Notes under the pieces: model-generated
Told to the model about the DNA's origin: nothing
Seen by the model: only the letters and a program-made list of their open reading frames with translations
The model's database searches: none
Part shown: positions 43,308 through 52,066 of the stretch, in pieces
Position numbering within the stretch: position 1 is the stretch's first letter
Layout: each line of letters opens with the position of its first letter
Origin: CAIYYO01 sp049299895
GTDB taxonomy: Archaea; Altiarchaeota; Altiarchaeia; IMC4; QMZM01
NCBI GenBank assembly: GCA_049299895.1
Contig: JBAQYF010000007.1
Location: 1-61,207, forward strand
Length of the DNA stretch: 61,207 nucleotides
Direction of reading: 5' to 3'
Made by a program: the position numbers and the translations under genes

Positions 43308-43395
43308 AATCCCTCTTTTATCCTTCTTTTTTTTGTTTTTTTCTTTTTTGTTTCTTTTTATTTAATCCGCTTCTTTTGTTCTTTTTATTTTATAC
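43308..43395 (+). terminator. long T-rich tract after surface-protein gene
   Basis: Starting at the stop codon, 43308-43395 is nearly all T and C with T runs of 5-8 (TTTTTTTT, TTTTTTT, TTTTTT), the classical archaeal intrinsic termination signal without a hairpin. Confidence 0.55.
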
Positions 43396-43406
43396 TTATC
43401 CGTCTA

Positions 43407-43970
43407 ATGAAAACTATGACAAAATTTCTGGCAGTTTTATCCATCTTTGCTCTTTGTTCTCGATGAACGTAAATGCATCAAAGATTATGTTGTAAGACCT
43501 TTACCAGATTTGTCCTCGGCCGAGTCCACTTTTGCTGTGACGCTTTACTTTAACGTTAACAAATATGACACCTCTATCCCCTCTGCGGTGGGTTTGACAG
43601 AATATTTCCCCGCCGGTGGACAGTCTCAAGCATATCCTCTGGAGGCGTTAATCAAGGTGACAGGATAGAATGGATATCCTCCTCCCTGACAAGCCCGGTA
43701 CAAGACACGAACATAAGCTACGTACTAAGCGTACCAAGCGATGCAAACGGAATTATCCATTCAGCGGACAATTCAAATATTCCTCAACGTTGGGTGCAGT
43801 GAGCGAGAGTACGATCGGAGATAGCAGTGTCTTTGCAACGGACAAATGCGCGCTGATAGGCGACGCCTCACCGTGCGGAGTTGTCGGGATACCCGAAGTC
43901 ATAGACGTGATAACCCAATGGTCTTCAGACGAAGCTACATTAGCAGATGTCATTTTTTCTCTTCTTTTCA
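43407..43970 (+). pseudogene. frameshifted surface-protein gene, relative of the 41817 gene
   Basis: The reading frame is broken at several places. A signal peptide (MKTMTKFLAVLSIFALCS) runs from 43407 to a stop at 43464. Further bases, in another frame, give a domain SAESTFAVTLYFNVNKYDTS, then in yet another frame GDRIEWISSSLTSPVQDTNI followed by SYVLSVPSDANGIIHSADN, which parallels the RIEW...YKLHIPSSASGTL block of the gene at 41817. The last frame ends with DASPCGVVGIPEVIDVITQW and SSDEATLADVI, a motif matching the S-layer C-terminus. At least two or three frameshifts are needed to join these pieces. It is therefore a dead copy. A promoter with GATATTTAAG (about 44011-44020) starts the next gene just after it. 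Confidence 0.72.
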
Positions 43971-44066
43971 TTTTCCCGATTCATAAAATAAATATCCTGC
44001 GCTCTCTTCGCCTGATATTTAAGACCTCCGGCGTAAATCCTATTTAGTATAAAGCAAGGCGGAAAA

Positions 44067-45692
44067 ATGAACGACACAGATGAGCTTTTTGAAAAAGTGG
44101 TAAAAGAAGGAGGTAAGACCCCTGAAGCCGTTCGGGAAATGATCGAAAAAAGAAAGGCCGCAACTCATGGTCTTCTGTCAGACTATGGAGCGCTCTACGC
44201 CGTCGCAAAAGAGCTCGGTCTGGGCATAGCAACCGAGAAGGTAACAGTCACAAAACTCTCCGAAGTCAAGCCGAAGGCGGCGTACAACGTTGCAGGGCGC
44301 GTAAAAAATATCTATCCCCCGAAGGAATTCGCAAAGAAAGACGGAGGCATGGGAAAGATAGCCAGCCTGGTCATCGCCGACGGTTCGGGAGAGGCAAGGA
44401 TAGTTCTATGGGACAGCAATGCCGACACAGCCAACCGTGTCAAGAGAGGCGACGTTGTTTTGCTGAGGAACGGTTATGGAAAAGAGGGAATGGGAGGAAC
44501 CGTGGAGATACAGGCCGGAGCCATGTCCAACATAATAGTGAATCCCAAGATAAACATAGACCTTCCGGAAGTAAAGGAAGACCGGATGAAGATAAAAGAC
44601 CTTGCAAGAGGCATGTCTTCGGTAAACATGCTATGCAGGGTGTTAGTGTACTATCCTCCCGTGGAGTTCAAAAGATCGGACGGCTCGGAAGGCGTGAGGG
44701 CATCGTTCACAGGCGAGGACGAGACGGGGAAAGTGCGCGTATTGCTATGGGGCGATGCAGCCAAAAAGGAACTAGCCCCGGGAGACTATGTATACCTCGA
44801 AAACGCTTATACCAAGGAGTCCCTAAGTCATGACATCGAACTACACGTAGGCAACAAGAGCAATCTGTCAAAGACCGACGACGTTTTAGATCTTACGCCT
44901 TTGCCTCAGACACAGGACCTGAAAGTAAGTCTCATAAAACCGGACATGCAGGGTTTCTCGATAGTTGTCCGCGTGCTGCGAACGTATGAGCCTCGCGCGT
45001 ATACGAATGGAACACTCGCATCCATAATAGTCGGCGACGACACCGGCACCATGCGCGCAGTCCTCTGGAACGAGAAATCAGACATAGTGAACGAGCTGAA
45101 AAAAGGGGACGCAATAAGGATCAAGAACGCCTACGCGAAGAACAGCCAGAGGGGAGAAGCCGAGATACACATAGGAAAATACGGCGAGATAATACAAAAC
45201 GAAGACCTAGACATAGCGCCCCTGCGAGACATAGAGAGATCCCTCGTGAACGAAAAGAAGATAATCGACCTGCAGAACGACGAAAAACACGTCCACATAA
45301 ACGGGAAGATAGCAGACATAGACGAAGGACGCAAACTGCTGTACATGACCTGCTCCACCTGCAACAAGCGCGTGCAGAACGCAGGAGGGATATGGTTCTG
45401 CGAAACGTGCAACGGAGACGTCGAACCCACGGCGAACCTAAAACTATCATTGTCGGTGGAAGACGAAACAGGAAGCATACGCGCGATCGCATTCAAGGAA
45501 AGCGCGGAAAAAGTCCTAGGCCTCGACATGGAAGAAGTGATGAACATAATCGGCGAAACCCAAGACGAGACGGAACCCATCCGCCAGGTAAAAGAAGGCC
45601 TCATAGGAAAACCGATAGCACTCACAGGCAGAGTGAAATACAGCGATTTTTCCGATCAACTGGAATTCATAGTAGAAGAAGTCGAAGTATAA
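44067..45692 (+). CDS. rpa: replication protein A, single-stranded-DNA-binding
   Basis: 541 residues with several OB folds (about 75-170, 195-280, 300-385 and 415-520) such as AAYNVAGRVKNIYPPKEF, MLCRVLVYYPPVEF and FSIVVRVLRTYEPRAY, and a zinc finger in the last one with Cys429, Cys432, Cys445 and Cys448 (MTCSTCNK...WFCETCNG). This architecture is an RPA1/RPA41-like archaeal protein with zinc in the C-terminal OB fold. It binds single-stranded DNA in replication and repair. It has its own promoter and is followed by a strong hairpin, so it is probably expressed alone. Confidence 0.9.
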   Translation: MNDTDELFEKVVKEGGKTPEAVREMIEKRKAATHGLLSDYGALYAVAKELGLGIATEKVTVTKLSEVKPKAAYNVAGRVKNIYPPKEFAKKDGGMGKIASLVIADGSGEARIVLWDSNADTANRVKRGDVVLLRNGYGKEGMGGTVEIQAGAMSNIIVNPKINIDLPEVKEDRMKIKDLARGMSSVNMLCRVLVYYPPVEFKRSDGSEGVRASFTGEDETGKVRVLLWGDAAKKELAPGDYVYLENAYTKESLSHDIELHVGNKSNLSKTDDVLDLTPLPQTQDLKVSLIKPDMQGFSIVVRVLRTYEPRAYTNGTLASIIVGDDTGTMRAVLWNEKSDIVNELKKGDAIRIKNAYAKNSQRGEAEIHIGKYGEIIQNEDLDIAPLRDIERSLVNEKKIIDLQNDEKHVHINGKIADIDEGRKLLYMTCSTCNKRVQNAGGIWFCETCNGDVEPTANLKLSLSVEDETGSIRAIAFKESAEKVLGLDMEEVMNIIGETQDETEPIRQVKEGLIGKPIALTGRVKYSDFSDQLEFIVEEVEV

Positions 45693-45749
45693 CTTCAGCC
45701 AATTTGGGGGGACATGTGCCCTCAAAAAGGCATGCAAAGAATGCATCTC

Positions 45750-45789
45750 AAAACGGCAGTGAGAGCATTATAATCAACCTGCCGTTTTT
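45750..45789 (+). terminator. hairpin with T run after rpa
   Basis: AAAACGGCAG (45750-45759) pairs perfectly with CTGCCGTTTT (45779-45788), 19-base loop, 10 pairs, ending in TTTTT. It lies 57 bases after the rpa stop, so it may end that transcript. The loop also carries ATTATAATC, a TATA-like element for the DUF63 gene 12 bases past the hairpin. Confidence 0.5.
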
Positions 45790-45800
45790 GCGATCAAAAA

Positions 45801-46580
45801 ATGGGATACTACCAGCCGCAGGACTACGTCATCTACATAGGGATACTGATAGTCATTATCTGGGTCCTGCTCAAAGTCTTCAGCAGAGTAAAATTAGATA
45901 AAAAATTCGTCTACGCGATATCCCCCTATATTGTTGTGGGCGTGTTGATCCGTGTGTTCGCGGACACGCACACAGTAGAATTCAACCAATGGTGGTCAGT
46001 CACTCCCGGCGTATACATACTTGCCATGATGCTGGCATGGACCGGCGTCGGGATAGGCTACGCCGTGCAGAAGATAACAAAGATCGGATACCACGTCACG
46101 TCCTTTGCGCTGGGAGCTGCACTGGCGCTGCTATTGTTCTGGAAGCTGTCTGAATACATGATAAATCCTGCGACTATCATTTACACGGTGACAATGGCGT
46201 TGTGTCTCACGTTCACGATATATGCCTTTTCAGTGCTCTTCAAGTCGCGATTATTCCAGAACAAGTACAACCTCTTGATAATGTTCGCGCACCTGCTGGA
46301 CGGATCATCCACATTCATAGCCCACGACTACTACGGCTTCTATGAAGAGCACATACTGCCCAATTTTTTCATAGACCTCGCAGGAGACTCGGCAGCGATA
46401 ATGATACCCATAAAGATCATAATAGTGGCACTGACGCTCTATTTCATGCAAAAATGGTATACTGAGGAGCCGAAGACTGAGAGGAACAGGACTATCTATA
46501 TCATGCTCAGACTCCTCATATTCATAGTCGGGTTCGGTCCCGGGGCGAGGAATACGCTGCTGCCGGCGCTGAGGCTTTAA
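45801..46580 (+). CDS. DUF63 family membrane protein
   Basis: 259 residues with about seven membrane segments. Two DUF63 signatures are present: FAHLLDGSSTFIAHDYYG in the middle and GFGPGARNTLLPALRL at the end. The family is archaeal only; its function is not known. Between the RPA gene and the defence cassette, likely a chromosomal resident. The ATG directly follows an A6 tract. There is a good chance it is expressed from the TATA-like element in the hairpin loop before it. Confidence 0.88.
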   Translation: MGYYQPQDYVIYIGILIVIIWVLLKVFSRVKLDKKFVYAISPYIVVGVLIRVFADTHTVEFNQWWSVTPGVYILAMMLAWTGVGIGYAVQKITKIGYHVTSFALGAALALLLFWKLSEYMINPATIIYTVTMALCLTFTIYAFSVLFKSRLFQNKYNLLIMFAHLLDGSSTFIAHDYYGFYEEHILPNFFIDLAGDSAAIMIPIKIIIVALTLYFMQKWYTEEPKTERNRTIYIMLRLLIFIVGFGPGARNTLLPALRL

Positions 46581-46729
46581 TGACGCGATCCAGTGATTGG
46601 GACTGGAAATGATGGGGTGGTGGATGAGTGGGGGCGTTGGGTGGAAAAAGTGACTGTGACCTATATTAAACTGCAAAATCGACACATAATGTTCCTTTTA
46701 ATAGTCATTGTTTAATATATAATCATTGA

Positions 46730-47647
46730 ATGGACCCCTTAGCAGTAGCCTACGTTAATTATAGATTCATGACTGAGTTCATGCAGCGGAAGGGTAGCTC
46801 TTTTCAGGATTTATTTAACACTGTGATGGGGATGCGGTATCCTCAAGACTTCATTAAGATTAAGGCGTGGGGAGCAAAAGGAGATGAGAAGAACGACGGG
46901 CTATTGCAGTCCCATAAGATGCTTTTTCAGGTTTATGCCCCCGAAAAGTTGATTGAGAGCAAAGCCATAAGTAAAATCGACGAGGACTTTTGGGGTGCGT
47001 TAGACAGTTGGAAAGGCTATTTCAATACTTGGGTTTTTGTCCATAATTCGCAAGACGGAATAAGCCCCGGTACTAAGAAATATTTATCCGATCTTGAAAG
47101 TAAACAGGATACAGTAAAAACCGCATCCTGGGGTCTTGAGGAGATTAGATCAGAAGTGTTTAAGCTTAATCATGAGCAGCTGTGCATTTTATTTGGAAGC
47201 CTGCCGTCGATGAATGGCATGCAAAACGTCACATTTGAAAAAATAAAAATCGTTTTGGATGTTGTTGCCCGGAAAACACCGACTCCAGATGCAGAGATTA
47301 GGCCAGTTCCTAAAGACAAAATTGAGATAAATGGACTGTCCGGGAATGTCGAAACGCTCCTTATGGCCGGGATGAAGAAATCTAAACTTGTGGATCGATT
47401 CTTCGAGACATATCATGACCCTGAGTATGGAGATGAGGTGGCAAAGGCGTTTAATGATCGCTATATCGAGCTAAAGCGTCTTGATTACCCCCCTGATGTG
47501 ATATTCTCTGAGTTACTTGATTTTGCGGGAGGACGACAAGGAGATCCTGGTAATATGTGTGCAGCGCTAGCAGTTCTAGCGCATTTTTTTGAAGAATGTG
47601 ATATATTCGAGGAGACAAGGAGCGTGAAAAATGATACTTCCAACTAA
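46730..47647 (+). CDS. ABC-three-component system effector, nuclease-like N-terminus
   Basis: 305 residues. The N-terminal 75 residues match the style of the ABC-3C nuclease domain: a helix with SSFQDLFNTVMGMRYPQDFIK, then GAKGDEKNDGLL (Asp52 and Asp56) and KMLFQVYAPEKL, with Gln in place of the usual catalytic acid. The remaining part is helical with the C-terminal ABC-3C effector core (EIRPVPKDKIEINGLSGN and KSKLVDRFFETYHDPEYG). The three genes overlap by a few bases. In family knowledge, effectors of this type are held inactive by the ATPase component until invasion is sensed. No near relatives in the rest of the window; base composition is clearly more AT-rich than the flanks. Confidence 0.72.
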   Translation: MDPLAVAYVNYRFMTEFMQRKGSSFQDLFNTVMGMRYPQDFIKIKAWGAKGDEKNDGLLQSHKMLFQVYAPEKLIESKAISKIDEDFWGALDSWKGYFNTWVFVHNSQDGISPGTKKYLSDLESKQDTVKTASWGLEEIRSEVFKLNHEQLCILFGSLPSMNGMQNVTFEKIKIVLDVVARKTPTPDAEIRPVPKDKIEINGLSGNVETLLMAGMKKSKLVDRFFETYHDPEYGDEVAKAFNDRYIELKRLDYPPDVIFSELLDFAGGRQGDPGNMCAALAVLAHFFEECDIFEETRSVKNDTSN

Positions 47648-47876
47648 AAGAAGGTCCAGTGCACGTTCTTTAGTAGGAATTGGAACGCTTGTGCTTCCTC
47701 ATCTAAATGAGCCGAAAACGATTTCAAACTTATGGTGGACCGTGCAGAAGTCTAAAGTAACTGAGTTGAGCTACCCTAATCTTAACTTTGATCAGTTCGT
47801 ACTTTCACTGGATTTTCTTTTTCTCATGGAAATAATCAATCTGAAAGATGGAAAAATTGTTCGGGTAGAAAAATGA
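47631..47876 (+). CDS. ABC-3C middle component, MC6-like
   Basis: 81 residues. The start MILPTKRRSSARSLVGIGTL followed by LNEPKTISNLWW and LDFLFLMEIINLKDGKI is a pattern of the small winged-helix middle components (MC6-type) that link effector and ATPase in ABC three-component systems. It overlaps the effector gene by 17 bases and the ATPase gene by four bases, so all three are translationally coupled. Assignment by pattern and context, no search. Confidence 0.72.
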   Translation: MILPTKRRSSARSLVGIGTLVLPHLNEPKTISNLWWTVQKSKVTELSYPNLNFDQFVLSLDFLFLMEIINLKDGKIVRVEK

Positions 47877-49645
47877 TTCATAAGATTTATAGTGATTTGC
47901 CTACATTCAAGAATTTGGATTTTAACTCGGGGCTTAATGTGCTCCTCGTAGATAAATGCCCGGAGTCGACTAATCAGCAGACTAGGAACCGAGCAGGCAA
48001 GACAAGCTTAATTGAAATTATTAATTTTCTTCTTGGAGCCGATTGCGAAAAGAACTCAATATTCACGGATGAAGAACTCATTGATTATTCTTTCAATATG
48101 GTTTTTGATATAGGTGCCACTCCAGTTTGCGTGAAAAGAAGCGGTGGAAATCCCAAAGAGGTTTCTGTAACTCTCGGAGTGGAGGATAAGCGAATCCAAC
48201 AGCTTTTAGTGGATGCAAGACACTATGATGGTGTAATATCTAATGATAATTGGAAAACGCTATTGGGCCACCTGATTTTTGAGTTGCGAGATATTAAAGG
48301 AAACAAGCAGAAGAAGACGTATGAACCTTCATTCAGATCTCTTATCTCATATTTTGTTCGTAGGAGGAATAGCGGCGGATTTATATATCCCACTAGGCAG
48401 AGCGAAGATCAGGGTCTATGGGACCAACAGGTGGCGGTAAGCTATCTTTTAGGAATCGATTGGTCTATTTCGCAAGAATGGCAAAAGGTGCGAGAAAGCG
48501 AGAAAAGTCTGAAGAGTATTAAAAAAGAGATGACACAAGAGGAAGGAGTACTTAACGATTTCATAGGTAAAGCCGCAAAACTCCGTACAGATTTAGCAGT
48601 CAAAGTAAAACAAGTCGATGATCTCTCAGCAGAGATTGCTGCATTTAGAGTACATCCCAAGTACAATGAACTCGAAAAAGAGGCATCAGAACTGACCCGA
48701 AAGATAAACGATCAATCTGGTAGCAACATACAAGATAGAATATTAATTGAAGAATTGGAGCGGGCAGTAAAGCTTGAAACCCCTCCATCCCTAGACAAAA
48801 TCGAAAAATTGTACTCTGATTTTGGGATTCTTTTTCCTGAGCAAGTTTCGAAAAGGTTCACAGAATTAGAAGCATTTCACAAATCCGTTGTTGAAAACCG
48901 TGTATCCTACCTTTCACAAGAGATTGAGGAAGCCAAGGAAAGAATTGCGCAAAGAAGTAAAAATATGAAGACCTGTAGTGAAAGGCAATCAGAAATAATG
49001 AAAATATTAGGATCTCATGGTGCTTTGGATCAATACAACAGAATACAGACCGAACTTAGTAAACTGGTTTCAGAAAGAGAAGATCTTAAGAAGAGATTTG
49101 AATTGGCTCAAACTCTCGAGAGTCAAAGAATAATATTAAAGAATGAAAGGAGTAGCCTAGAAGTTCGACTCAATAATAATTTTGTTGAGCAAAAAAAAGA
49201 AATTGATATAGCCATATCCTACTATCAGGAAATATCAAAATCGCTTTATGAGGATGCCGGGCAACTTGTGGTCGATGCCACAAGTAATGGTCCAACCTTT
49301 AGTTTTCCTATTCAAGGAGAACGGAGTGCAGGTATACAACTCATGAGAATATTTTGCTTTGATATGATGCTCATGAAAATTTGCAAGGGGCGGAGTATAT
49401 CTCCGAATTTTCTTGTCCATGATAGTCATCTTTTTGATGGTGTAGACGAAAGACAAACGGCCTCGGCACTTATGCAGGGAGCACGATTTGCAGGGGAAAA
49501 TGGTTTCCAATATCTTGTTACTATGAATTCGGATGCAATTCCTAAGCAGGGCTTCAGCGAAGAATTTGACATAAATAAGTTCCGCTTACCTACTAAACTT
49601 ACAGATGCAAAAGATGGTGGGCTTTTTGGGATTAAATTTGGATAG
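47873..49645 (+). CDS. DUF2326-type ABC ATPase of ABC-3C system
   Basis: 590 residues. SMC/ABC-like ATPase with Walker A region NRAGKTSLIEI at about 39-49 (AGKTS), a long coiled coil (about 205-460) and a C-terminal Walker B FLVHDSHLFDGVDERQ at about 512-527 with the following signature. This is the DUF2326 type that forms the sensor-transducer of ABC-3C anti-invader systems. Start is adjacent to the middle component. AT-rich bases and use of AGA/AGG codons set it apart from the housekeeping genes, supporting horizontal origin. What it senses is unknown. Confidence 0.78.
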   Translation: MIHKIYSDLPTFKNLDFNSGLNVLLVDKCPESTNQQTRNRAGKTSLIEIINFLLGADCEKNSIFTDEELIDYSFNMVFDIGATPVCVKRSGGNPKEVSVTLGVEDKRIQQLLVDARHYDGVISNDNWKTLLGHLIFELRDIKGNKQKKTYEPSFRSLISYFVRRRNSGGFIYPTRQSEDQGLWDQQVAVSYLLGIDWSISQEWQKVRESEKSLKSIKKEMTQEEGVLNDFIGKAAKLRTDLAVKVKQVDDLSAEIAAFRVHPKYNELEKEASELTRKINDQSGSNIQDRILIEELERAVKLETPPSLDKIEKLYSDFGILFPEQVSKRFTELEAFHKSVVENRVSYLSQEIEEAKERIAQRSKNMKTCSERQSEIMKILGSHGALDQYNRIQTELSKLVSEREDLKKRFELAQTLESQRIILKNERSSLEVRLNNNFVEQKKEIDIAISYYQEISKSLYEDAGQLVVDATSNGPTFSFPIQGERSAGIQLMRIFCFDMMLMKICKGRSISPNFLVHDSHLFDGVDERQTASALMQGARFAGENGFQYLVTMNSDAIPKQGFSEEFDINKFRLPTKLTDAKDGGLFGIKFG

Positions 49646-50252
49646 TCTGTGTGCAATATAAAATGACCCTCTATTTGGAGGCAACAAAGCTTGTACAGAG
49701 CAAATGAAGGCCTATTTGAATTTGATTAAACAAAATTAAGGGGCCTAAGTCTAAAGTGAAAGATGGCAAATTTAGCTTATAATGACGTACTAGGGATTTG
49801 ACTTGTTCATTTGTGCCGATAAAATCACTTTAGATGATTCATTTGAAAAAAGACACGAGATTATATATGAGAAAAAAATACTTAAAAGGAAATAGGCCCT
49901 TAAAATCGGGCTTTATCTCTACCTCGTGCATTCGTGAATCAGGACTACTATGTTATTTATATGTTATTTGCTATGAGTTTACATAAGGTGCAGACGCCCG
50001 ACCTAGGGTGCAGACATGACTTTAGATGCAAGCTTATCTTACTACCTGATTTTTATATCTCCGCTCCTAATCATATTACTATTGGGTGTATACCCTTTAT
50101 TCGACATACAGCGGAGATATAATTATGCCAAAGGTTTCAGTGAATAGTTTTATTCCTGGAGACTCTCTTTGTATGTATTTTTAATCTCCTAGTCCATAAT
50201 TTTTATCCCACTTATGGGTTTCATATCATTACTTCATATTTAAAGACACAAA
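49646..50252. other. 607-base non-coding region with inverted repeats upstream of L3
   Basis: No open frame here has recognisable features. It holds TCTAAAGTGA/TCACTTTAGA (49750-49759, 49825-49834), a duplicated GGTGCAGAC (49987-49995 and 50007-50015, 20-base spacing), and a perfect 13-pair inverted repeat TTATATCTCCGCT/AGCGGAGATATAA (50053-50065, 50110-50122) whose 44-base loop has GGGT-gtat-ACCC (50084-50095) and ATACCCTTTAT (50090-50100). It joins the imported defence cassette to the L3 gene, and the last 60 bases must hold the ribosomal promoter (for example ATTTTTATCCC about 50198-50208). Possibly a boundary of the imported cassette or a regulatory leader. Confidence 0.45.
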
Positions 50253-51242
50253 ATGGCAGCACGTAATCGTCCTCGTCGGGGATCCCTGATGACGAAACCC
50301 CGGAAGAGAGCAAGAAACGAGACTGTGAGGATACACTCATGGACTCCTTCCAAAGAGGTTAAACCTTTGGGTTTCGCAGGATACAAAGCAGGAATGACCC
50401 ACGTAATGGCAGTAGACAACCGAAAGCACAGCAAGACCGCGGGCCTGGAGATATTCATACCCGTAACCGTTATAGAGTCTCCCCCGATGCTGGTCATGGC
50501 CATAAGAGCCTACCAGAAAGCATATTTGGGGAAAGCTGCATTGACCGACGTTCTAACGTCCGATCTGAAGGAAGAGGTAAAGAAGAGATTAGACCTCCCA
50601 AAGACGATCGACACTGCCAAGGGACTAAAGACCCTGGATGAGAGCATCGACAGCATCACCGATATAAGGCTTATCGTTTTAACCCAGCCTACTATGACCT
50701 CCATGGCTAAGAAAACCCCTGACGCGATGGAGATAGCCCTCGGCGGAACCGTCGCAGAGAAGCTGGAATTCGCAAAGAAGGTTCTTGGAAAAGAGATAAA
50801 TGCAGAGGATGTTTTAACCAAGAGCAAATACATCGACGTATCCGCTGTAACGAAAGGCAAGGGATTCGAAGGAATAGTCACAAGGCTTGGTACAAGGATA
50901 CAGCCCCGCAAGACAGACAAGGGACGAAGGCACGGAGGATCAGGTGGACCTTGGACGCCTGCCCGAAAGATGTGGATGTGGCCTTTACCTGGGCAGTTCG
51001 GATACCACACAAGGACCGAATATAACAAGCTTGTCGTAAGCGTCGGAAAAGACGGAAAAGACGTTACTCCCGCAGGCGGATTCGTGAATTACGGACCGGT
51101 CAAAGGATCATATTTACTCCTATACGGATCTGTTCCAGGCCCCTCGAAGAGACTGATAAGGATCAGCCCGGCAAGAAGGCCTCTAGCGGATGCGAACTTT
51201 GAAGTAACACATATAAGCACGGCATCCAAACAGGGTGTCTAA
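50253..51242 (+). CDS. rpl3: ribosomal protein L3 (uL3)
   Basis: Large-subunit protein at the peptidyl-transferase side. 329 residues, archaeal size. Motifs: GFAGYKAGMTHVM, KGKGFEGIVTRLG and the conserved RRHGGSGGPWTPARKMWMWPLPGQFGYHTRTEYNK region. First gene of the S10-like cluster, 25 bases before L4. The start matches the common archaeal uL3 start with a basic N-terminus (RPRRGSL). Confidence 0.98.
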   Translation: MAARNRPRRGSLMTKPRKRARNETVRIHSWTPSKEVKPLGFAGYKAGMTHVMAVDNRKHSKTAGLEIFIPVTVIESPPMLVMAIRAYQKAYLGKAALTDVLTSDLKEEVKKRLDLPKTIDTAKGLKTLDESIDSITDIRLIVLTQPTMTSMAKKTPDAMEIALGGTVAEKLEFAKKVLGKEINAEDVLTKSKYIDVSAVTKGKGFEGIVTRLGTRIQPRKTDKGRRHGGSGGPWTPARKMWMWPLPGQFGYHTRTEYNKLVVSVGKDGKDVTPAGGFVNYGPVKGSYLLLYGSVPGPSKRLIRISPARRPLADANFEVTHISTASKQGV

Positions 51243-51267
51243 TTATCAATCTAGAAAGAGATAGACG

Positions 51268-52065
51268 ATGGTCAACATATACTCATTGAAAGGGAAGGTA
51301 GTAGGCAAGACCGAACTGCCCAAGGTTTTTAAGACGGATTTTCGTCCGGACGTGATACAGAAAGCGGTCGTATTCCTGCAGAGCAGCAAGAGGCAGCCTT
51401 ACTCGAACAAGGAAAACGCAGGCATGTTCACCAGCGCGGACTACTTCGGTAGAAGAAAAGGCGCCTACAGGATGACTATCAACAAGGGTATGAGCAGGCT
51501 CCCAAGAGAGAAGAGCGGAGGGGGAGGCCTTGGAAGAGTCCGTTTGGTACCCAACTCGGTCGGTGGAAGAAGATCGCATCCTCCGAAGAACAAGGACTGG
51601 ACGAAGAAGATGAATAACAAGGAATACATGCTTGCCATCAAGTCCGCCATAGCCGCAACCCAGAATAAGGAATTGCTGACTGAAAGAGGCCATGACATAG
51701 AAGGCCTGCTGGAAGTTCCTCTGGTAGTGGAAGACTCATTCGAAAAAATTCTTAAGACAAAAGAAGTCATAGAAGCACTCACGGCACTAGGCCTCGCAAA
51801 CGACCTGTCCAGGGCAAGCGAGAAATCAATACGTGCCGGAAGAGGCAAGACCAGAGGCAGGAAATACAAGAAGAAGAAGACTGCTCTGATAGTGATTAAA
51901 GAGGATTCAGGCCTCGTCAAAAGCGCGGGCAACATCCCGGGCATAGACGTAGTGGCGCTTGAAGACCTTGATATAGAGCTCTTGGCTCCAGGAACGCACG
52001 CGGGCCGTCTGATAATATGGACCAAGGGCGCGCTGGAGAACTTGGATAGCATAGTTGGAGAATAA
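51268..52065 (+). CDS. rpl4: ribosomal protein L4 (uL4)
   Basis: 265 residues, archaeal L4/L1e type. Exit-tunnel loop region RRKGAYRMTINKGMSRLPREK and LGRVRLVPNSVGGRRSHPPK, then HAGRLIIWTKGALENL near the C-terminus. It starts 25 bases after L3 and its stop is one base before the chosen L23 start. Confidence 0.98.
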   Translation: MVNIYSLKGKVVGKTELPKVFKTDFRPDVIQKAVVFLQSSKRQPYSNKENAGMFTSADYFGRRKGAYRMTINKGMSRLPREKSGGGGLGRVRLVPNSVGGRRSHPPKNKDWTKKMNNKEYMLAIKSAIAATQNKELLTERGHDIEGLLEVPLVVEDSFEKILKTKEVIEALTALGLANDLSRASEKSIRAGRGKTRGRKYKKKKTALIVIKEDSGLVKSAGNIPGIDVVALEDLDIELLAPGTHAGRLIIWTKGALENLDSIVGE

Positions 52066-52066
52066 A

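Noticed and set aside
49934..50122. 62-codon open frame in the gap before L3
   Set aside because: No family features; it overlaps the 13-pair inverted repeat, and its end coincides with the right arm. Composition does not look like coding sequence.
46581..50252. CRISPR array or direct-repeat attachment sites around the defence cassette
   Set aside because: No regularly spaced repeats with unique spacers, and no matching direct repeats found at both edges by eye.
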